Origin: Ornithinibacillus halophilus
GTDB lineage: Bacteria > Bacillota > Bacilli > Bacillales > Amphibacillaceae
Assembly (NCBI RefSeq): GCF_900129485.1
Contig: NZ_FQVW01000001.1
Span: 372,001 to 436,000 of the forward strand
Reading direction: 5' to 3'
DNA: 64,000 nt
Both the position numbers and the translations under genes were made by a program. Below are positions 36,587 through 46,410 of this stretch, piece after piece (position 1 is the stretch's first letter; the number at the start of each line of letters is the position of its first letter). The notes below the pieces were generated by a model that was given only the letters and a program-made list of their open reading frames with translations, had not been told where the DNA came from and did not search any database.

Positions 36587-38644
36587 TTATTCAATACCGT
36601 ACTTTTCCAACTTATAATATAAATTTCTAATTGATATACCTAACTGTTTAGCAGTTTTAGTCTTATTGTTATCGTTGTGCTTATACACATTTAGAATATA
36701 ATCTTTTTCATATTGCTCAATCGCACTTTGAAGTGGATCCTGATAGTCATTATGATTATTTTGGTTTGGAATGCTACTAGTCTTAGATAAAAATGATTGC
36801 AAATTTGGAATATGATTCCTTTTTATAATTTCTTCATTCATATCCATATAAATCATAGCTCGTCCTATTACATTCTCTAATTCTCTAACATTACCAGGCC
36901 ACGAATAGGATTGAAGAACGTCTAATGCATCGCCAGATATCGCGCGGACGTTTCTTCCATAATCCTGATTAATTTTTTGTATGATATGTTGTATCAAATC
37001 AGGAAGGTCATCAATTCTCTCTTGTAGAGAAGGTATAAAAATTGGTAACTTATTTAGTCTGTAATATAAATCTTCCCTAAACGTTTTGTTCATTATTGCC
37101 TTTTCTAAATTGATATTAGTAGCGGCAATCACCCTAACATCAATCGTTATAGGATTAGTCCCACCAACTCGGACAATTTCATTCTCTTGCAGAACCCTTA
37201 ATAATTTCGCTTGCATATGTAATGAAAGTTCACCAATCTCATCTAAAAATATACTTCCCATATTGGCTTCTTCGAAAAGACCTTTTTTTCCGCCGCGCTT
37301 CGCTCCAGAAAATGCCCCTTCTTCATAACCAAATAATTCACTTTCTAAAATGGATTCGGCTATTGCTGCACAATTAACACGAATAAACTTATTATGTTTA
37401 CGGTTACTTTCATTATGAATGGCGTGAGCAAACAATTCCTTACCTGTACCTGATTCCCCTCTTAACAAAACAGTCGCTGGGGTTTTTGCTCCAACCTTTG
37501 CTTGCTCTAACGCAAGGGTCATTTCTGCTGAATCACCTATAATATCATCAAAGGTGTATTTCGCTTCTAAGTTACGAATAATTTGCCGTGCACGCTTTAA
37601 TTCATTTGTTAGTGTCCGAATCTCCGACACATCGTGAAGGACCCCAACACTTCCTTTAATTTTCCCGTCAACGATAACTGGAGCTACATTTACTAATACC
37701 TCTCTATTACTTGGACCAACCTTCATACGAACGCCACGTACTGGCCGACGTGTTTTTAACACTTTTAAGTGCATACTTTCCCCTTCAGAAATATCAACTG
37801 TTGCTGGTTCCCCAATAACATCTGATTCTTTTAAACCAGTAATTCTTGAATATGCAGGATTGATCATAAGACCTTTTCCATCCTCATCTACAACAGATAT
37901 TGCTTCATCAGAGGATTGGATAATGGCTTCAAGCATAGTCTTAATTTCTTTCAAATCTGTATTCTCTTCAGCAAGATTTTTTACTTCAGTAATATCTTTA
38001 AATACAGAGAAAGCTCCAATTAGTTCATCATTAGCATTAATAATAGGAATTCTTGTTGTAATCACAACTTTTCCATTTTCCAATAATAATTTTTGATTAA
38101 CTTCTTTTCTTCTCGTTTTAAGTACATGTGGTAAACGACTATTTTTTATTACCTCTGTGATAGGTTTATGTAACAATCTACCTTTTGGAACACCGAGGAT
38201 TTGTTCAGTACTTTTATTAATGAACTGGACAACCCCATGTTTATTAACAACGATCATTCCATCACGAATACTATTAAGAATTAATTCTTGATTGTTCGTC
38301 TGATCAGTGAGTTTTTCTAACAGTTCTCCTTTTTCATCCAATAGTTCTGAGATGATATATGCCACAGAACCAGGAATTACTACTGTCTTTTCACTCCGAA
38401 CTTTCAATAATTGTTGAAACACCACTTCATCACCAGTGGCCTCAATAACAATATCAATTTCCTCAGACATCCATTGTTTCCAGTCATACCCTATTGGAAT
38501 TTTCTCTTCTGTGGCTAGTTTTAATCCTTTCGCATCCGGTTTATGGTCAACGATTGCAACAACTTTCATACGATCGGTTGCATTGAGTAATTTTAATAAA
38601 GCGCTACCACCTTTTCCGGCACCAACTATTAGGACTTTTTTCAT
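36587..38644 (-). CDS. bkdR: Sigma-54-dependent activator of branched-chain amino acid catabolism BkdR
   Basis: The 685-aa protein has four parts. Residues 1-110 form a Rossmann-like domain ([29 protein letters not shown]) of a kind seen in NAD(P)-binding proteins. Two PAS-like domains follow at about 118-225 and 235-345. The AAA+ core is at about 365-600, with Walker A G396ESGTGKE, and the sigma-54 contact loop reads GAFSGA (443-448) instead of the usual GAFTGA. A Fis-type HTH ([16 protein letters not shown]) closes the protein. It sits upstream of the sigma-54 promoter of ptb, exactly as in B. subtilis. The ligand is not known from sequence. Confidence 0.94.
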   Translation of the reverse strand: MKKVLIVGAGKGGSALLKLLNATDRMKVVAIVDHKPDAKGLKLATEEKIPIGYDWKQWMSEEIDIVIEATGDEVVFQQLLKVRSEKTVVIPGSVAYIISELLDEKGELLEKLTDQTNNQELILNSIRDGMIVVNKHGVVQFINKSTEQILGVPKGRLLHKPITEVIKNSRLPHVLKTRRKEVNQKLLLENGKVVITTRIPIINANDELIGAFSVFKDITEVKNLAEENTDLKEIKTMLEAIIQSSDEAISVVDEDGKGLMINPAYSRITGLKESDVIGEPATVDISEGESMHLKVLKTRRPVRGVRMKVGPSNREVLVNVAPVIVDGKIKGSVGVLHDVSEIRTLTNELKRARQIIRNLEAKYTFDDIIGDSAEMTLALEQAKVGAKTPATVLLRGESGTGKELFAHAIHNESNRKHNKFIRVNCAAIAESILESELFGYEEGAFSGAKRGGKKGLFEEANMGSIFLDEIGELSLHMQAKLLRVLQENEIVRVGGTNPITIDVRVIAATNINLEKAIMNKTFREDLYYRLNKLPIFIPSLQERIDDLPDLIQHIIQKINQDYGRNVRAISGDALDVLQSYSWPGNVRELENVIGRAMIYMDMNEEIIKRNHIPNLQSFLSKTSSIPNQNNHNDYQDPLQSAIEQYEKDYILNVYKHNDNNKTKTAKQLGISIRNLYYKLEKYGIE

Positions 38645-38843
38645 TTCATCCTCCCATTGCAGTTTATTGCATACTTATATCTTAAATTAACATGCAGAAA
38701 TTAGCAATAACTTTTCTTTTTAACGAGAGAAATTATGTCCGTTGCGTTTCATACTTCAGAAAATAAATTGTCTAATATTTCTAGTACACGGATTCTTCAA
38801 TTTTCTGTTATACTTGTAAAGGTAATATGGGAGGAGAATACAT

Positions 38844-39083
38844 ATGATTAGAATTGTTGCAGTATTATTACTTCTTATCCCAGGTGTGATTTCCGCTATC
38901 GGTATCAAACTTATGAGGGATACATTATTCGACGACTTTCACCCAATGTTTTTACATGTAGGTGTACAATTTGTTGTTGGACTTGTTCTTTTCTTAGGTG
39001 GAATTGCTTTTATCGGTGGCTTCATCGTACATCGCGACCGTAAAAGAGAGGCTATAAAAAGAGAGAAAAATAAAGAGGGTTGA
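38844..39083 (+). CDS. yqzF: DUF2627 small membrane protein (YqzF)
   Basis: This 79-aa protein has two transmembrane segments (about 3-22 and 40-66), an IGIKLMRDTLF loop between them and a basic tail (HRDRKREAIKREKNK). It resembles B. subtilis YqzF, which occupies the same place next to bkdR. GGAGGAG precedes the ATG. The aspartate kinase gene starts 5 nt after the stop, so the two are probably co-transcribed. Function unknown. Confidence 0.85.
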   Translation: MIRIVAVLLLLIPGVISAIGIKLMRDTLFDDFHPMFLHVGVQFVVGLVLFLGGIAFIGGFIVHRDRKREAIKREKNKEG

Positions 39084-39087
39084 TAGT

Positions 39088-40446
39088 ATGAGTGTGAAAG
39101 TTGCAAAATTTGGGGGAAGTTCTGTAGCGGATGCTAAGCAAATAAAGAAAATTAGTACTATTATTTTAGATGATCCCACTCGTAAATTTGTTATAGTTTC
39201 AGCTCCTGGAAAACGTCATGAAAATGACTTCAAAATGACAGATATTTTAATTCTTTTAGCTGAAACTTATAACAACCAAGACGTTTTTGAGAATTACTTG
39301 GATATTATAATCAAACGTTTTAGTGAGATTATTACAGATTTAAATCTACCTAGTACCTTAATCCATGAAATTAAAGACACAATCATCTCTACTATCTCAA
39401 GTGATCTTCCTTATGTTAGGAAGCTTGATGCAATAAAAGCACTTGGAGAGGATTGTAACGCAAAAGTTATTAGTACATATTTAGAATCAATTGGAGTAAA
39501 TGCTACATATATGAATCCTAAAGATGCCGGAATTGTAGTGAGCAATGAACCAGGAAATGCTCAAATACTACAAGAAAGCTTTCAAAGCTTATATGAATTA
39601 AGAGAGCACCATTGTGATGTGTTAGTAATTCCCGGATTTTTTGGTTATTCAAAGGAAGGTCATATCGTTACCTTTTCGCGAGGTGGTTCAGATATAACAG
39701 GTGCTATTGTTGCTGCTGGAGTACAAGCAAACTTATATGAAAACTTTACAGATGTTGATTCGGTATTTACTGTAAATCCAAATATAGTGAACAACCCTAA
39801 AGAAATAAAAACATTAACCTATAAAGAGATGCGCGAGTTATCATATGCTGGATTTTCCGTTTTTCATGATGAGGCACTAATTCCTGCATTTAGAAGAAGT
39901 ATTCCTGTTGCAATAAAGAATACGAACAACCCTTCTCTCCCTGGAACATTAGTGGTTTCCGAAAAGCAAAAACAAGAAAACTGCGTAGTTGGCATCGCAA
40001 GTGACACTGGTTTTTGTACGCTCTATGTTGGAAAATACTTAATGAACAGAGAACTTGGGTTTGGGCGTAAATTATTCCATATCTTAGAAAATGAGTCTGT
40101 TTCATTTGAACATACTCCTTCTGGAATTGATGATATGTCCGTAATCATACGTGAACATCAATTAACACCAGAAAAAGAAGCAAAAATCATGAAAAAAATA
40201 AAAGAAGAATTGAAAGCAGATACTGTCTCCATCCATCATAATTTAGCAATAATTATGATTGTTGGAGAAGGAATTATGAATACAATAGGAATAGCCAAAA
40301 AAGCAACTACTGCATTAACTGATGCTGGAGTGAATATTAACATGATTAACCAAGGTTCATCTGATGTTTCTATGATGTTTGGCATTAATGCTGAAGATAT
40401 TGACAGCGCGATTCAATCTTTATACCATGAGTTTTTTGAAAATTAA
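39088..40446 (+). CDS. Aspartate kinase (ThrD/YclM-like, class III)
   Basis: The 452-aa enzyme phosphorylates aspartate at the start of the Lys/Thr/Met pathway. The N-terminal kinase domain has VAKFGGSSVAD and FSRGGSDITGA. Two ACT domains occupy about 300-450 (ILENESVSFEHTPSGIDDMS and ALTDAGVNINMINQGSSD), the allosteric part. It is the long single-chain form (YclM length 454 aa), not the alpha/beta internal-start type. No lysine riboswitch or T-box is visible upstream; it follows yqzF directly. B. subtilis has no aspartate kinase at this place, so this is a lineage-specific insertion. Confidence 0.9.
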   Translation: MSVKVAKFGGSSVADAKQIKKISTIILDDPTRKFVIVSAPGKRHENDFKMTDILILLAETYNNQDVFENYLDIIIKRFSEIITDLNLPSTLIHEIKDTIISTISSDLPYVRKLDAIKALGEDCNAKVISTYLESIGVNATYMNPKDAGIVVSNEPGNAQILQESFQSLYELREHHCDVLVIPGFFGYSKEGHIVTFSRGGSDITGAIVAAGVQANLYENFTDVDSVFTVNPNIVNNPKEIKTLTYKEMRELSYAGFSVFHDEALIPAFRRSIPVAIKNTNNPSLPGTLVVSEKQKQENCVVGIASDTGFCTLYVGKYLMNRELGFGRKLFHILENESVSFEHTPSGIDDMSVIIREHQLTPEKEAKIMKKIKEELKADTVSIHHNLAIIMIVGEGIMNTIGIAKKATTALTDAGVNINMINQGSSDVSMMFGINAEDIDSAIQSLYHEFFEN

Positions 40447-40537
40447 TAGTATAAACAAAAGTGCGAGCGCCCGATTAGGGTGTATGGACTGTTCTTTCAA
40501 GTAAGTTATCCATAGGTATATAATTAATAATTTCCAC

Positions 40538-40575
40538 AAAAAAAGCTGCTCAAATTAATTGAGACAGCTTTTTTT
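40538..40575. terminator. Bidirectional terminator between aspartate kinase and spo0A
   Basis: AAAAAAAGCTG and CAGCTTTTTTT flank TCAAATTAATTGA, which itself pairs, giving a ~15-bp stem with A- and T-tracts on either side. It serves the convergent aspartate kinase (+) and spo0A (-) genes. Confidence 0.93.
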
Positions 40576-40622
40576 AAAATATTCAGATATTACAATTTGT
40601 AATTAAAGCTTTACCCGTTCGT

Positions 40623-41408
40623 TTAAGATGCTTTGTGCTCCAAACGAAGTCGGTCGGCCACCATCGCGATAAACTCAGAATTCGTTGGTTTTGCCTTGGA
40701 AATACTAACCGTATAACCAAACAAAGCAGAAATAGAATCGATATTACCTCTACTCCACGCAACTTCAATGGCATGTCGAATTGCACGCTCAACTCTTGAG
40801 GATGTCGTGTTATATTTCTTAGCAATATCTGGGTATAATACCTTTGTAATTGAACCTAATAATTCAATATCATGGTACACCATTGTAATTGCTTCACGTA
40901 AATACATATATCCCTTAATATGAGCTGGAACTCCTATTTCATGAATGATATTGGTAATACTAGCCTCTAAATCTTTTTTCGTGCGATCTTTCTTATTTTC
41001 CTTACCAGTAGATTGTTTTTCTACAAGCGGACTACCGTGTAACTGGCGGATTTGATCTGCTAAATTATCTAAATCAAATGGTTTTAAAATAAAATATGAT
41101 GCCCCTAAATTCACCGCTTTTTTCATTACTTCTTCTTGACCAAATGCAGTTAACATAATAACATGTGGAGTTTTGGCGTTTCTTCCTTTTTCTCGCAATG
41201 TATTTAAAACAGCTAAACCGTCAATATGTGGCATAATAATATCCAATATTAATACATCTGGTTCCATTTGGTCTAGCATAGTTAAACATTCTTTTCCATT
41301 ATAAGCAGTACCAATAACCTCAATATCATCCTGCTCATCGAAATAGTCTCCCATTAATTCAATTAATTCTCTATTGTCATCTACTAAACAAACTTTTATT
41401 TTTTCCAC
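40623..41408 (-). CDS. spo0A: Sporulation master response regulator Spo0A
   Basis: This 261-aa response regulator has an N-terminal receiver domain with phosphoacceptor D56 (VLILDIIMP) and acidic pocket D10-D11. A charged linker (residues ~125-145) leads to the C-terminal Spo0A effector domain ([37 protein letters not shown]), which is nearly invariant in spore formers. GTG 41408 is chosen: AAAGGAGG lies 9 nt upstream and B. subtilis spo0A also starts with GTG. Phosphorylation by the phosphorelay turns it on. It is downstream of spoIVB as in all Bacillus. Confidence 0.98.
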   Translation of the reverse strand: MEKIKVCLVDDNRELIELMGDYFDEQDDIEVIGTAYNGKECLTMLDQMEPDVLILDIIMPHIDGLAVLNTLREKGRNAKTPHVIMLTAFGQEEVMKKAVNLGASYFILKPFDLDNLADQIRQLHGSPLVEKQSTGKENKKDRTKKDLEASITNIIHEIGVPAHIKGYMYLREAITMVYHDIELLGSITKVLYPDIAKKYNTTSSRVERAIRHAIEVAWSRGNIDSISALFGYTVSISKAKPTNSEFIAMVADRLRLEHKAS

Positions 41409-41456
41409 GTACAATTTCCTCCTTTAAAAATTTCCCTGCTTCTTGTCCATATATGT

Positions 41457-41483
41457 ATTCGACATAAGTTCGAAATATCCTTC
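41457..41483 (-). promoter_or_regulatory. Probable sigma-H promoter of spo0A with overlapping 0A box
   Basis: On the minus strand, GAAGGATAT (41475-41483) matches the sigma-H -35 RWAGGANWT perfectly and CGAAT (41457-41461) matches the -10; the spacer is 13 nt. A consensus 0A box TGTCGAA (41458-41464) overlaps the -10, so Spo0A~P could control its own sporulation promoter. Confidence 0.65.
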
Positions 41484-41598
41484 TTTTATTTAAAAAACTT
41501 TACCTTTTTTTATTATTTCTTTGTTTTTCTTTGATTTACTAATGATTTCGATATGATTCGATATCTTGCGAGTTTTTATGACAATTCCGAATGATAAT

Positions 41599-41605
41599 TG
41601 TCGAA
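41599..41605 (+). promoter_or_regulatory. 0A box upstream of spo0A
   Basis: TGTCGAA matches the Spo0A consensus exactly and is preceded by T, giving the full TTGTCGAA. It lies ~190 nt upstream of the spo0A start and ~115 nt from the sigma-H promoter. Confidence 0.6.
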
Positions 41606-41682
41606 AAAAATTAATGTATGTATACTATTGTAGTTCCTTTGCTAGGTGCTACACATCTCTGAACGTTTATACGTTCTTAACC

Positions 41683-41719
41683 TTAAATAAAAGGCTGTCC
41701 TCTCACAAGGACAACCTTT
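41683..41719 (-). terminator. Rho-independent terminator of spoIVB
   Basis: On the minus strand, 3 nt after the spoIVB stop, AAAGGTTGTCC and GGACAGCCTTT form an 11-bp stem with one mismatch, followed by TATTTAAGG. The core resembles the terminators at 27951 and the inverted repeat at 51546. Confidence 0.85.
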
Positions 41720-41721
41720 GA

Positions 41722-43008
41722 TTAACTAGCTATTTCTTCGTCATAAATATTTACTCCAGCATCTTGAAGCATCCATTCTATATGAACTCCATATCCACTT
41801 GTTGGATCGTTGACGAATACATGAGTTACTGCACCAATTATTTTACCGTCCTGGATGATTGGACTACCACTCATCCCCTGAACAATGCCACCTGTTTTAT
41901 CTAATAATCGCTCATCTGTAATTTGGATAACCATACCCTTAGTTGCTGGTGATTTTTGTGGAATACTGCTCACCACTTCAACATCAAATTCTTCTACCTT
42001 TTCATCATCAATAACAGTTAGGATTTTAGCTGGCCCTTCCTTAACTTGATGAGATAATGCTACAGGCATCGGTTTATCATAGCTACCGTTAGATATTGAA
42101 TTATCCAATGTACCGAATATCCCGAATGGACTATTTTTCGTTATCGTACCAATTTTGTTTTCTCTTATTGAGAATCTCGCTTGTTTTTCACCTGGAACAC
42201 CGTTGTTCCCTTTTTCAATTGAAGTTACTGAAGAACGAACGATTGTACCATTATTTATTTCAATTGGCTTCTTCGTGTCCATATCTGAGATTACGTGGCC
42301 TAAAGCTCCATACTTTTTAGAATTAGGTTCAAAAAAGGTCATTGTTCCAATTCCAGCGGCCGAATCACGAATATAAAGACCAATACGGTATTCATTTTCT
42401 TTAGGGTCTTTAATAGGAGTTAACGTTCTATCTAACGTTTCTTTACCTCTTTTTATTTTTATCTCTAGTGCTTCACCTTTATCACCAGCTGCTTCAACTA
42501 GTGGCTTTACATCCTTCATTTCTTGAATTTCATTTCCATCAATTTCGAGGATAACGTCTCCTACCTCGATTTTTGCATCTTCACCAGGTGACATAGAGTT
42601 TTCTCCATCCTTCACTAGATGGTGTCCAACAACTAATACACCTTTTGTTTGTAATTGAACGCCGATGGATTGTCCACCTGGAATCACTTTTACATCATCT
42701 AAAACTGAAACATCAACTTTTTTTATCGGCAATCCCATAACTGAGTATGTCAATTGACTATTCCCTGATTCTGTAGCATGGAACATCGATGTGTCAATGG
42801 CCTCTATGCTATTGGATGAAGCCTCTACTTCAACAGCATTACCTAAACTAGGAACCTCTATAGGAGATTGATTACTAAATGTGACTATTTGATTCGGAAT
42901 GGAAAAATAATTTTGTATCGGGGGCATAAAAGGAACTGTAAGCAAACCAATAAAGAGCACAACGCCCAAGAAAATTCGTAAATTTATATTCTTTTTCACC
43001 CAATTCAC
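41722..43008 (-). CDS. spoIVB: SpoIVB serine peptidase (sigma-K checkpoint)
   Basis: The 428-aa forespore-secreted protease activates pro-sigma-K processing across the intermembrane space. An N-terminal hydrophobic anchor lies at residues 11-30. A PDZ domain sits around 105-190 ([32 protein letters not shown]). The S55 peptidase domain follows, with the catalytic His in [10 protein letters not shown] and the Ser in GMSGSPI near residue 380. The GTG at 43008 is close to GAGGAGA; an in-frame GTG four codons later is an alternative start. It lies between recN and spo0A as in B. subtilis. Confidence 0.96.
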   Translation of the reverse strand: MNWVKKNINLRIFLGVVLFIGLLTVPFMPPIQNYFSIPNQIVTFSNQSPIEVPSLGNAVEVEASSNSIEAIDTSMFHATESGNSQLTYSVMGLPIKKVDVSVLDDVKVIPGGQSIGVQLQTKGVLVVGHHLVKDGENSMSPGEDAKIEVGDVILEIDGNEIQEMKDVKPLVEAAGDKGEALEIKIKRGKETLDRTLTPIKDPKENEYRIGLYIRDSAAGIGTMTFFEPNSKKYGALGHVISDMDTKKPIEINNGTIVRSSVTSIEKGNNGVPGEKQARFSIRENKIGTITKNSPFGIFGTLDNSISNGSYDKPMPVALSHQVKEGPAKILTVIDDEKVEEFDVEVVSSIPQKSPATKGMVIQITDERLLDKTGGIVQGMSGSPIIQDGKIIGAVTHVFVNDPTSGYGVHIEWMLQDAGVNIYDEEIAS

Positions 43009-43195
43009 TCTCCTCGTTCCTAACCCATACCATGAAATATTTCTGTAGTTCTAATTTGACCTTTAACCACTATTTTTAAACTGGTGAGAGTTTAGTAAAG
43101 ATGTGTAACATTTCCTGTAAAAAAAAGAGAAAATGATGTATAGTCTCTGGAATCAAAGAGTGAGAGCATTTTTCAACTCTCAAACTTTGATGTAC

Positions 43196-44944
43196 TTATT
43201 TTACACTAGTTATTTTTTCTTTTTTACTTTTAAATGTTTGAGCTAATTCAAGAAGTTCTTTTGCGTGGCTTTTAGCCGTAGAAGTTAATTTAGTACCTGT
43301 TATCATGCGACTAAGTTCATTGATTTGTTCATCTAATGTTAATTCGGAAACTTTTGTAAAGGTTCGATTACTATCTTCAATTTTGCTTATAAACTTATGA
43401 GTATCTGCCATTGCAGCTACTTGTGGCAAGTGAGATATACATAGTACCTGTGATTCGTTAGAAATTTGATAAATTTTCTCAGCAATAGCTTGAGCAACTC
43501 GTCCACTTACCCCCGTATCAACTTCGTCAAAAATCACACTAGTTACTCCTTGGTGTTTGGCAAAGATCTTTTTTAAGGCGAGCATAATTCGTGATAACTC
43601 TCCACCTGATGCAACTTTATTAAGTTCCTTCAGTGGTTCACCCGTATTGGTTGATATCATGAATCGGACTTGATCAAACCCATTTTGATGTAACTTTACT
43701 TGTTTTCTCTCCTCATTACTTAGACGCCTATTATCAATTTCAGGATTAAATGAAATAGCAAATGATGCTTTTTCTAAATACAAGCCATTTAATTCTTTAT
43801 GTACTTCTTTAATTAATTGTTTTGCGGATTTTCTTCTAATATCATGCAACTCTTTTGCTTCAAGAAAAGTATCTTGCTCAAGTTCTTCAATTTGAATTAA
43901 TAATTTTTCGATATGAGTATCTTTATTTTGTATTTGTTCAATCTCTTCTTCTATCGTACCCATATATTCAATCATTTCATTCACTGTAGCGCCATATTTT
44001 TTCTTTAAACGACCAATTTCACTTAACCTTGCTTCAATTTCATTTAATCTTTCTGGATTAAATTCCAATGTTTCCCAATAATTCCGTAGATCCATTGTAA
44101 TTTCTTGTATGTTATAGTAATGATTTCCAAGTTCCTCAGCTTTTTGTTTAATAAACGGATCATACTCTTGATTGTCGTCTAAGGATTGTTGAGCAACATT
44201 TAGCCATTCAATACCTTTACGTTCACCATAAAGTGCCTCATAGGCATCATGAACACCTTTATAAATTCGTTCATAATTAGCTAGATGACTTCTCTCTTTC
44301 TCTAGTTCTTCATCTTCATTCGGTTCTAATTGTGCTTGTTCTAACTCGTTTAATTGGAATTGCAATAAATCCAATCGATGAGCCATTTCTTGTTCATTTT
44401 CACTAAGCTCTTTATATCGATTTTTAAGAGTTCGTAACTGAGAATAAAGCTTAGTATATTCGGTCTTTACCTGTGAGACACGTTCGTAATCATAGTAGTC
44501 TAATAAGTCAATATGACGATCAGAATCCATTAATGATTGTGTCTCGTGTTGGCTGTGAATATCAATTAAAGTTTTACCAAATTCACGTAATATAGCCAAA
44601 GTGACTAGTTTTCCGTTTACCCGACAAATACTTTTTCCACTTGCAGTTATTGTTCTTTGTAATACAACTTGTTCATCCGTTATTTCTACACCATACTCTT
44701 TACCAACTTGATAAATTGGGTGTCGATGATAATCAATTGAAAATAACCCTTCAATTTCAGCTTTATCCTTACCATGTCGAACAAATTCAACTGATCCGCG
44801 TCCACCTGCCAACAATTGGATTGCATCAATAATAATGGATTTTCCTGCACCTGTTTCTCCTGTTAGTACAGTTAATCCTTCCCCAAATGTTATGGCTATT
44901 TCATCAATTATTGCAAAATTCTTTATCGATAATTCTGTAAGCAT
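43196..44944 (-). CDS. recN: DNA repair protein RecN
   Basis: This 582-aa SMC-like ATPase acts early in double-strand-break repair. The N-terminal Walker A is GETGAGKS near residue 31. Long coiled coils occupy about 150-370 (Glu/Leu/Lys-rich), and the ABC signature and Walker B follow in the C-terminal half (ASGGELSRIMLALK, VIFDEVDTGVSG). Full family length. It lies 25 nt after argR on the same strand, the classic argR-recN pair. Confidence 0.97.
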   Translation of the reverse strand: MLTELSIKNFAIIDEIAITFGEGLTVLTGETGAGKSIIIDAIQLLAGGRGSVEFVRHGKDKAEIEGLFSIDYHRHPIYQVGKEYGVEITDEQVVLQRTITASGKSICRVNGKLVTLAILREFGKTLIDIHSQHETQSLMDSDRHIDLLDYYDYERVSQVKTEYTKLYSQLRTLKNRYKELSENEQEMAHRLDLLQFQLNELEQAQLEPNEDEELEKERSHLANYERIYKGVHDAYEALYGERKGIEWLNVAQQSLDDNQEYDPFIKQKAEELGNHYYNIQEITMDLRNYWETLEFNPERLNEIEARLSEIGRLKKKYGATVNEMIEYMGTIEEEIEQIQNKDTHIEKLLIQIEELEQDTFLEAKELHDIRRKSAKQLIKEVHKELNGLYLEKASFAISFNPEIDNRRLSNEERKQVKLHQNGFDQVRFMISTNTGEPLKELNKVASGGELSRIMLALKKIFAKHQGVTSVIFDEVDTGVSGRVAQAIAEKIYQISNESQVLCISHLPQVAAMADTHKFISKIEDSNRTFTKVSELTLDEQINELSRMITGTKLTSTAKSHAKELLELAQTFKSKKEKITSVK

Positions 44945-44969
44945 AAACGTTTCCCCCTAGTGACCATCT

Positions 44970-45419
44970 TTATAACATTTCAATAAAGCGATCTTTAATT
45001 AAGGTTGTATCATCCTCTGAGCGACAAATAATTAAACAAGTATCATCTCCACAAATAGTACCCATTATCTCGTCCCAATCTAAATTATCAATTAAGGCAC
45101 CTATAGCATGTGCATTCCCTGGTAGTGTTTTTAAGACGATGAAATGACTTGTATGATCAATTTTTACAAAGACATCCATAATCAAACGTTTTAGTTTATC
45201 ATGTGGATTAAAACGTTGATCCGCCGGCAAACTGTATTTGTACTTTCCTGTAATGGTTGGAACCTTTACGAGGTGTAACTCTTTTATATCTCTAGAAACA
45301 GTTGCCTGTGTTACATTGAAATTTAAATTCTTTAATTGTTCAACTAGTTCATCTTGTGTTTCGATTTCATTCTCAGTGATTAGTTCCCTAATCTTAATAT
45401 GGCGTTGTATTTTACTCAA
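44970..45419 (-). CDS. argR: Arginine repressor ArgR/AhrC
   Basis: This 149-aa regulator has an N-terminal winged helix (residues 1-70, with [14 protein letters not shown]). The C-terminal hexamerisation/arginine-binding domain has the [14 protein letters not shown] motif. It represses arginine biosynthesis and activates catabolism in response to arginine. The order tlyA-argR-recN-spoIVB-spo0A is conserved in Bacillaceae. The arginine operons it controls are not in the window. Confidence 0.95.
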   Translation of the reverse strand: MSKIQRHIKIRELITENEIETQDELVEQLKNLNFNVTQATVSRDIKELHLVKVPTITGKYKYSLPADQRFNPHDKLKRLIMDVFVKIDHTSHFIVLKTLPGNAHAIGALIDNLDWDEIMGTICGDDTCLIICRSEDDTTLIKDRFIEML

Positions 45420-45512
45420 TGTACATCCCCCTTAGAAAAGCGCTAGCTTGTCTTTAAACTATTTTACTATATTTACATAAAGAAAGGACCACAAAATATA
45501 TGCAGTCCATAC

Positions 45513-46340
45513 TCATTCGGTCCCGGTTGATTTTAATTGTGCGTGAGCATCATTGACTACCTGTTCTATTTTTTGGTCGGTAACGTCAAAATTAGCATCT
45601 TCTTTTTTCCAGCCAAAATGCGCTAAAAATTCAATATTACCATCTCCACCAGTAATAGGTGAATAGGTTAAATCAATAATGTTATATTGATTATCCTTAG
45701 CAAACTGTATTATTTCTTTCACAACATCAACATGTACCTTCTTATCCCTAACAATACCTTTTCTTCCTACTTTTTCACGACCAGCTTCAAATTGAGGTTT
45801 TATTAATGCAACAACATCACTACAATCTTCTAAAAGCTTATTTAATACGGGTAACATAAGTTTTAAAGAAATAAACGATACATCAATTGTAGCAAAATTA
45901 GGTAATCCCCTTGTCAGCATATCCTTGGTAACATAACGAAAATTGGTTCTTTCCATTACTTCCACGCGGGGATCGTTTCTAAGTTTCCAATCAAGTTGAT
46001 TATAACCAACATCAACTGCGTACGAAAATGCTGCACCATTTTGCAATGCACAGTCTGTAAATCCACCAGTAGAGGAACCGACATCAATCATTATTTTATT
46101 TGTTACGTCCAAAGAAAAATAATCTAGCGCTTTTTCTAATTTTAATCCACCTCTACCAACATAAGGCATTAATTTTCCTTTTATCGTTAAAGGAATATCA
46201 TCTTCTACTTTCATCCCTGGTTTATCTAATCTCATTTGTTCAGTAAAAACCAAACCAGCCATAACGACTCGTTTAGCCTTTTCTCTAGTTTCAATTAAAT
46301 TTCTTTCGACAAGCAGTATATCCAGTCTTTTTTTTCCCAT
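45513..46340 (-). CDS. yqxC: TlyA-family rRNA (cytidine-2'-O)-methyltransferase / hemolysin-like YqxC
   Basis: The 275-aa protein has an N-terminal S4 RNA-binding domain (RLDILLVERNLIETREKAKR) and an FtsJ-like Rossmann methyltransferase domain. The SAM motif IMIDVGSSTGGFTDC lies at about 83-97 and the K-D-K-E type residues include the ATIDVSFISL and VALIKPQFEAG segments. Family members methylate 16S/23S rRNA riboses. It lies downstream of oapA and upstream of argR; in B. subtilis dxs would be immediately upstream. Confidence 0.93.
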   Translation of the reverse strand: MGKKRLDILLVERNLIETREKAKRVVMAGLVFTEQMRLDKPGMKVEDDIPLTIKGKLMPYVGRGGLKLEKALDYFSLDVTNKIMIDVGSSTGGFTDCALQNGAAFSYAVDVGYNQLDWKLRNDPRVEVMERTNFRYVTKDMLTRGLPNFATIDVSFISLKLMLPVLNKLLEDCSDVVALIKPQFEAGREKVGRKGIVRDKKVHVDVVKEIIQFAKDNQYNIIDLTYSPITGGDGNIEFLAHFGWKKEDANFDVTDQKIEQVVNDAHAQLKSTGTE

Positions 46341-46410
46341 ATATATTTCCTCATTTTGTACGACTTTTCATATTTATATAGTATAACTTGTTCATCTTTT
46401 TACTTTCTAT

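Larger units (their letters stand above)
41409..41721. other. spo0A-spoIVB intergenic regulatory region
   Basis: This 313-nt region holds the spoIVB terminator (41683-41719), 0A-box-like sequences, and a sigma-H-type promoter near spo0A. It is very AT-rich with no credible ORF. An inverted repeat GACAATT(N9)AATTGTC at 41580-41602 and GAACGT(TTAT)ACGTTC near 41661-41676 are also present. Confidence 0.6.

Noticed and set aside
38645-38843. Lysine riboswitch or T-box for the aspartate kinase operon
   Set aside because: The gap between bkdR and yqzF is under 200 nt, AT-rich, and shows no long stems, specifier loop or antiterminator.
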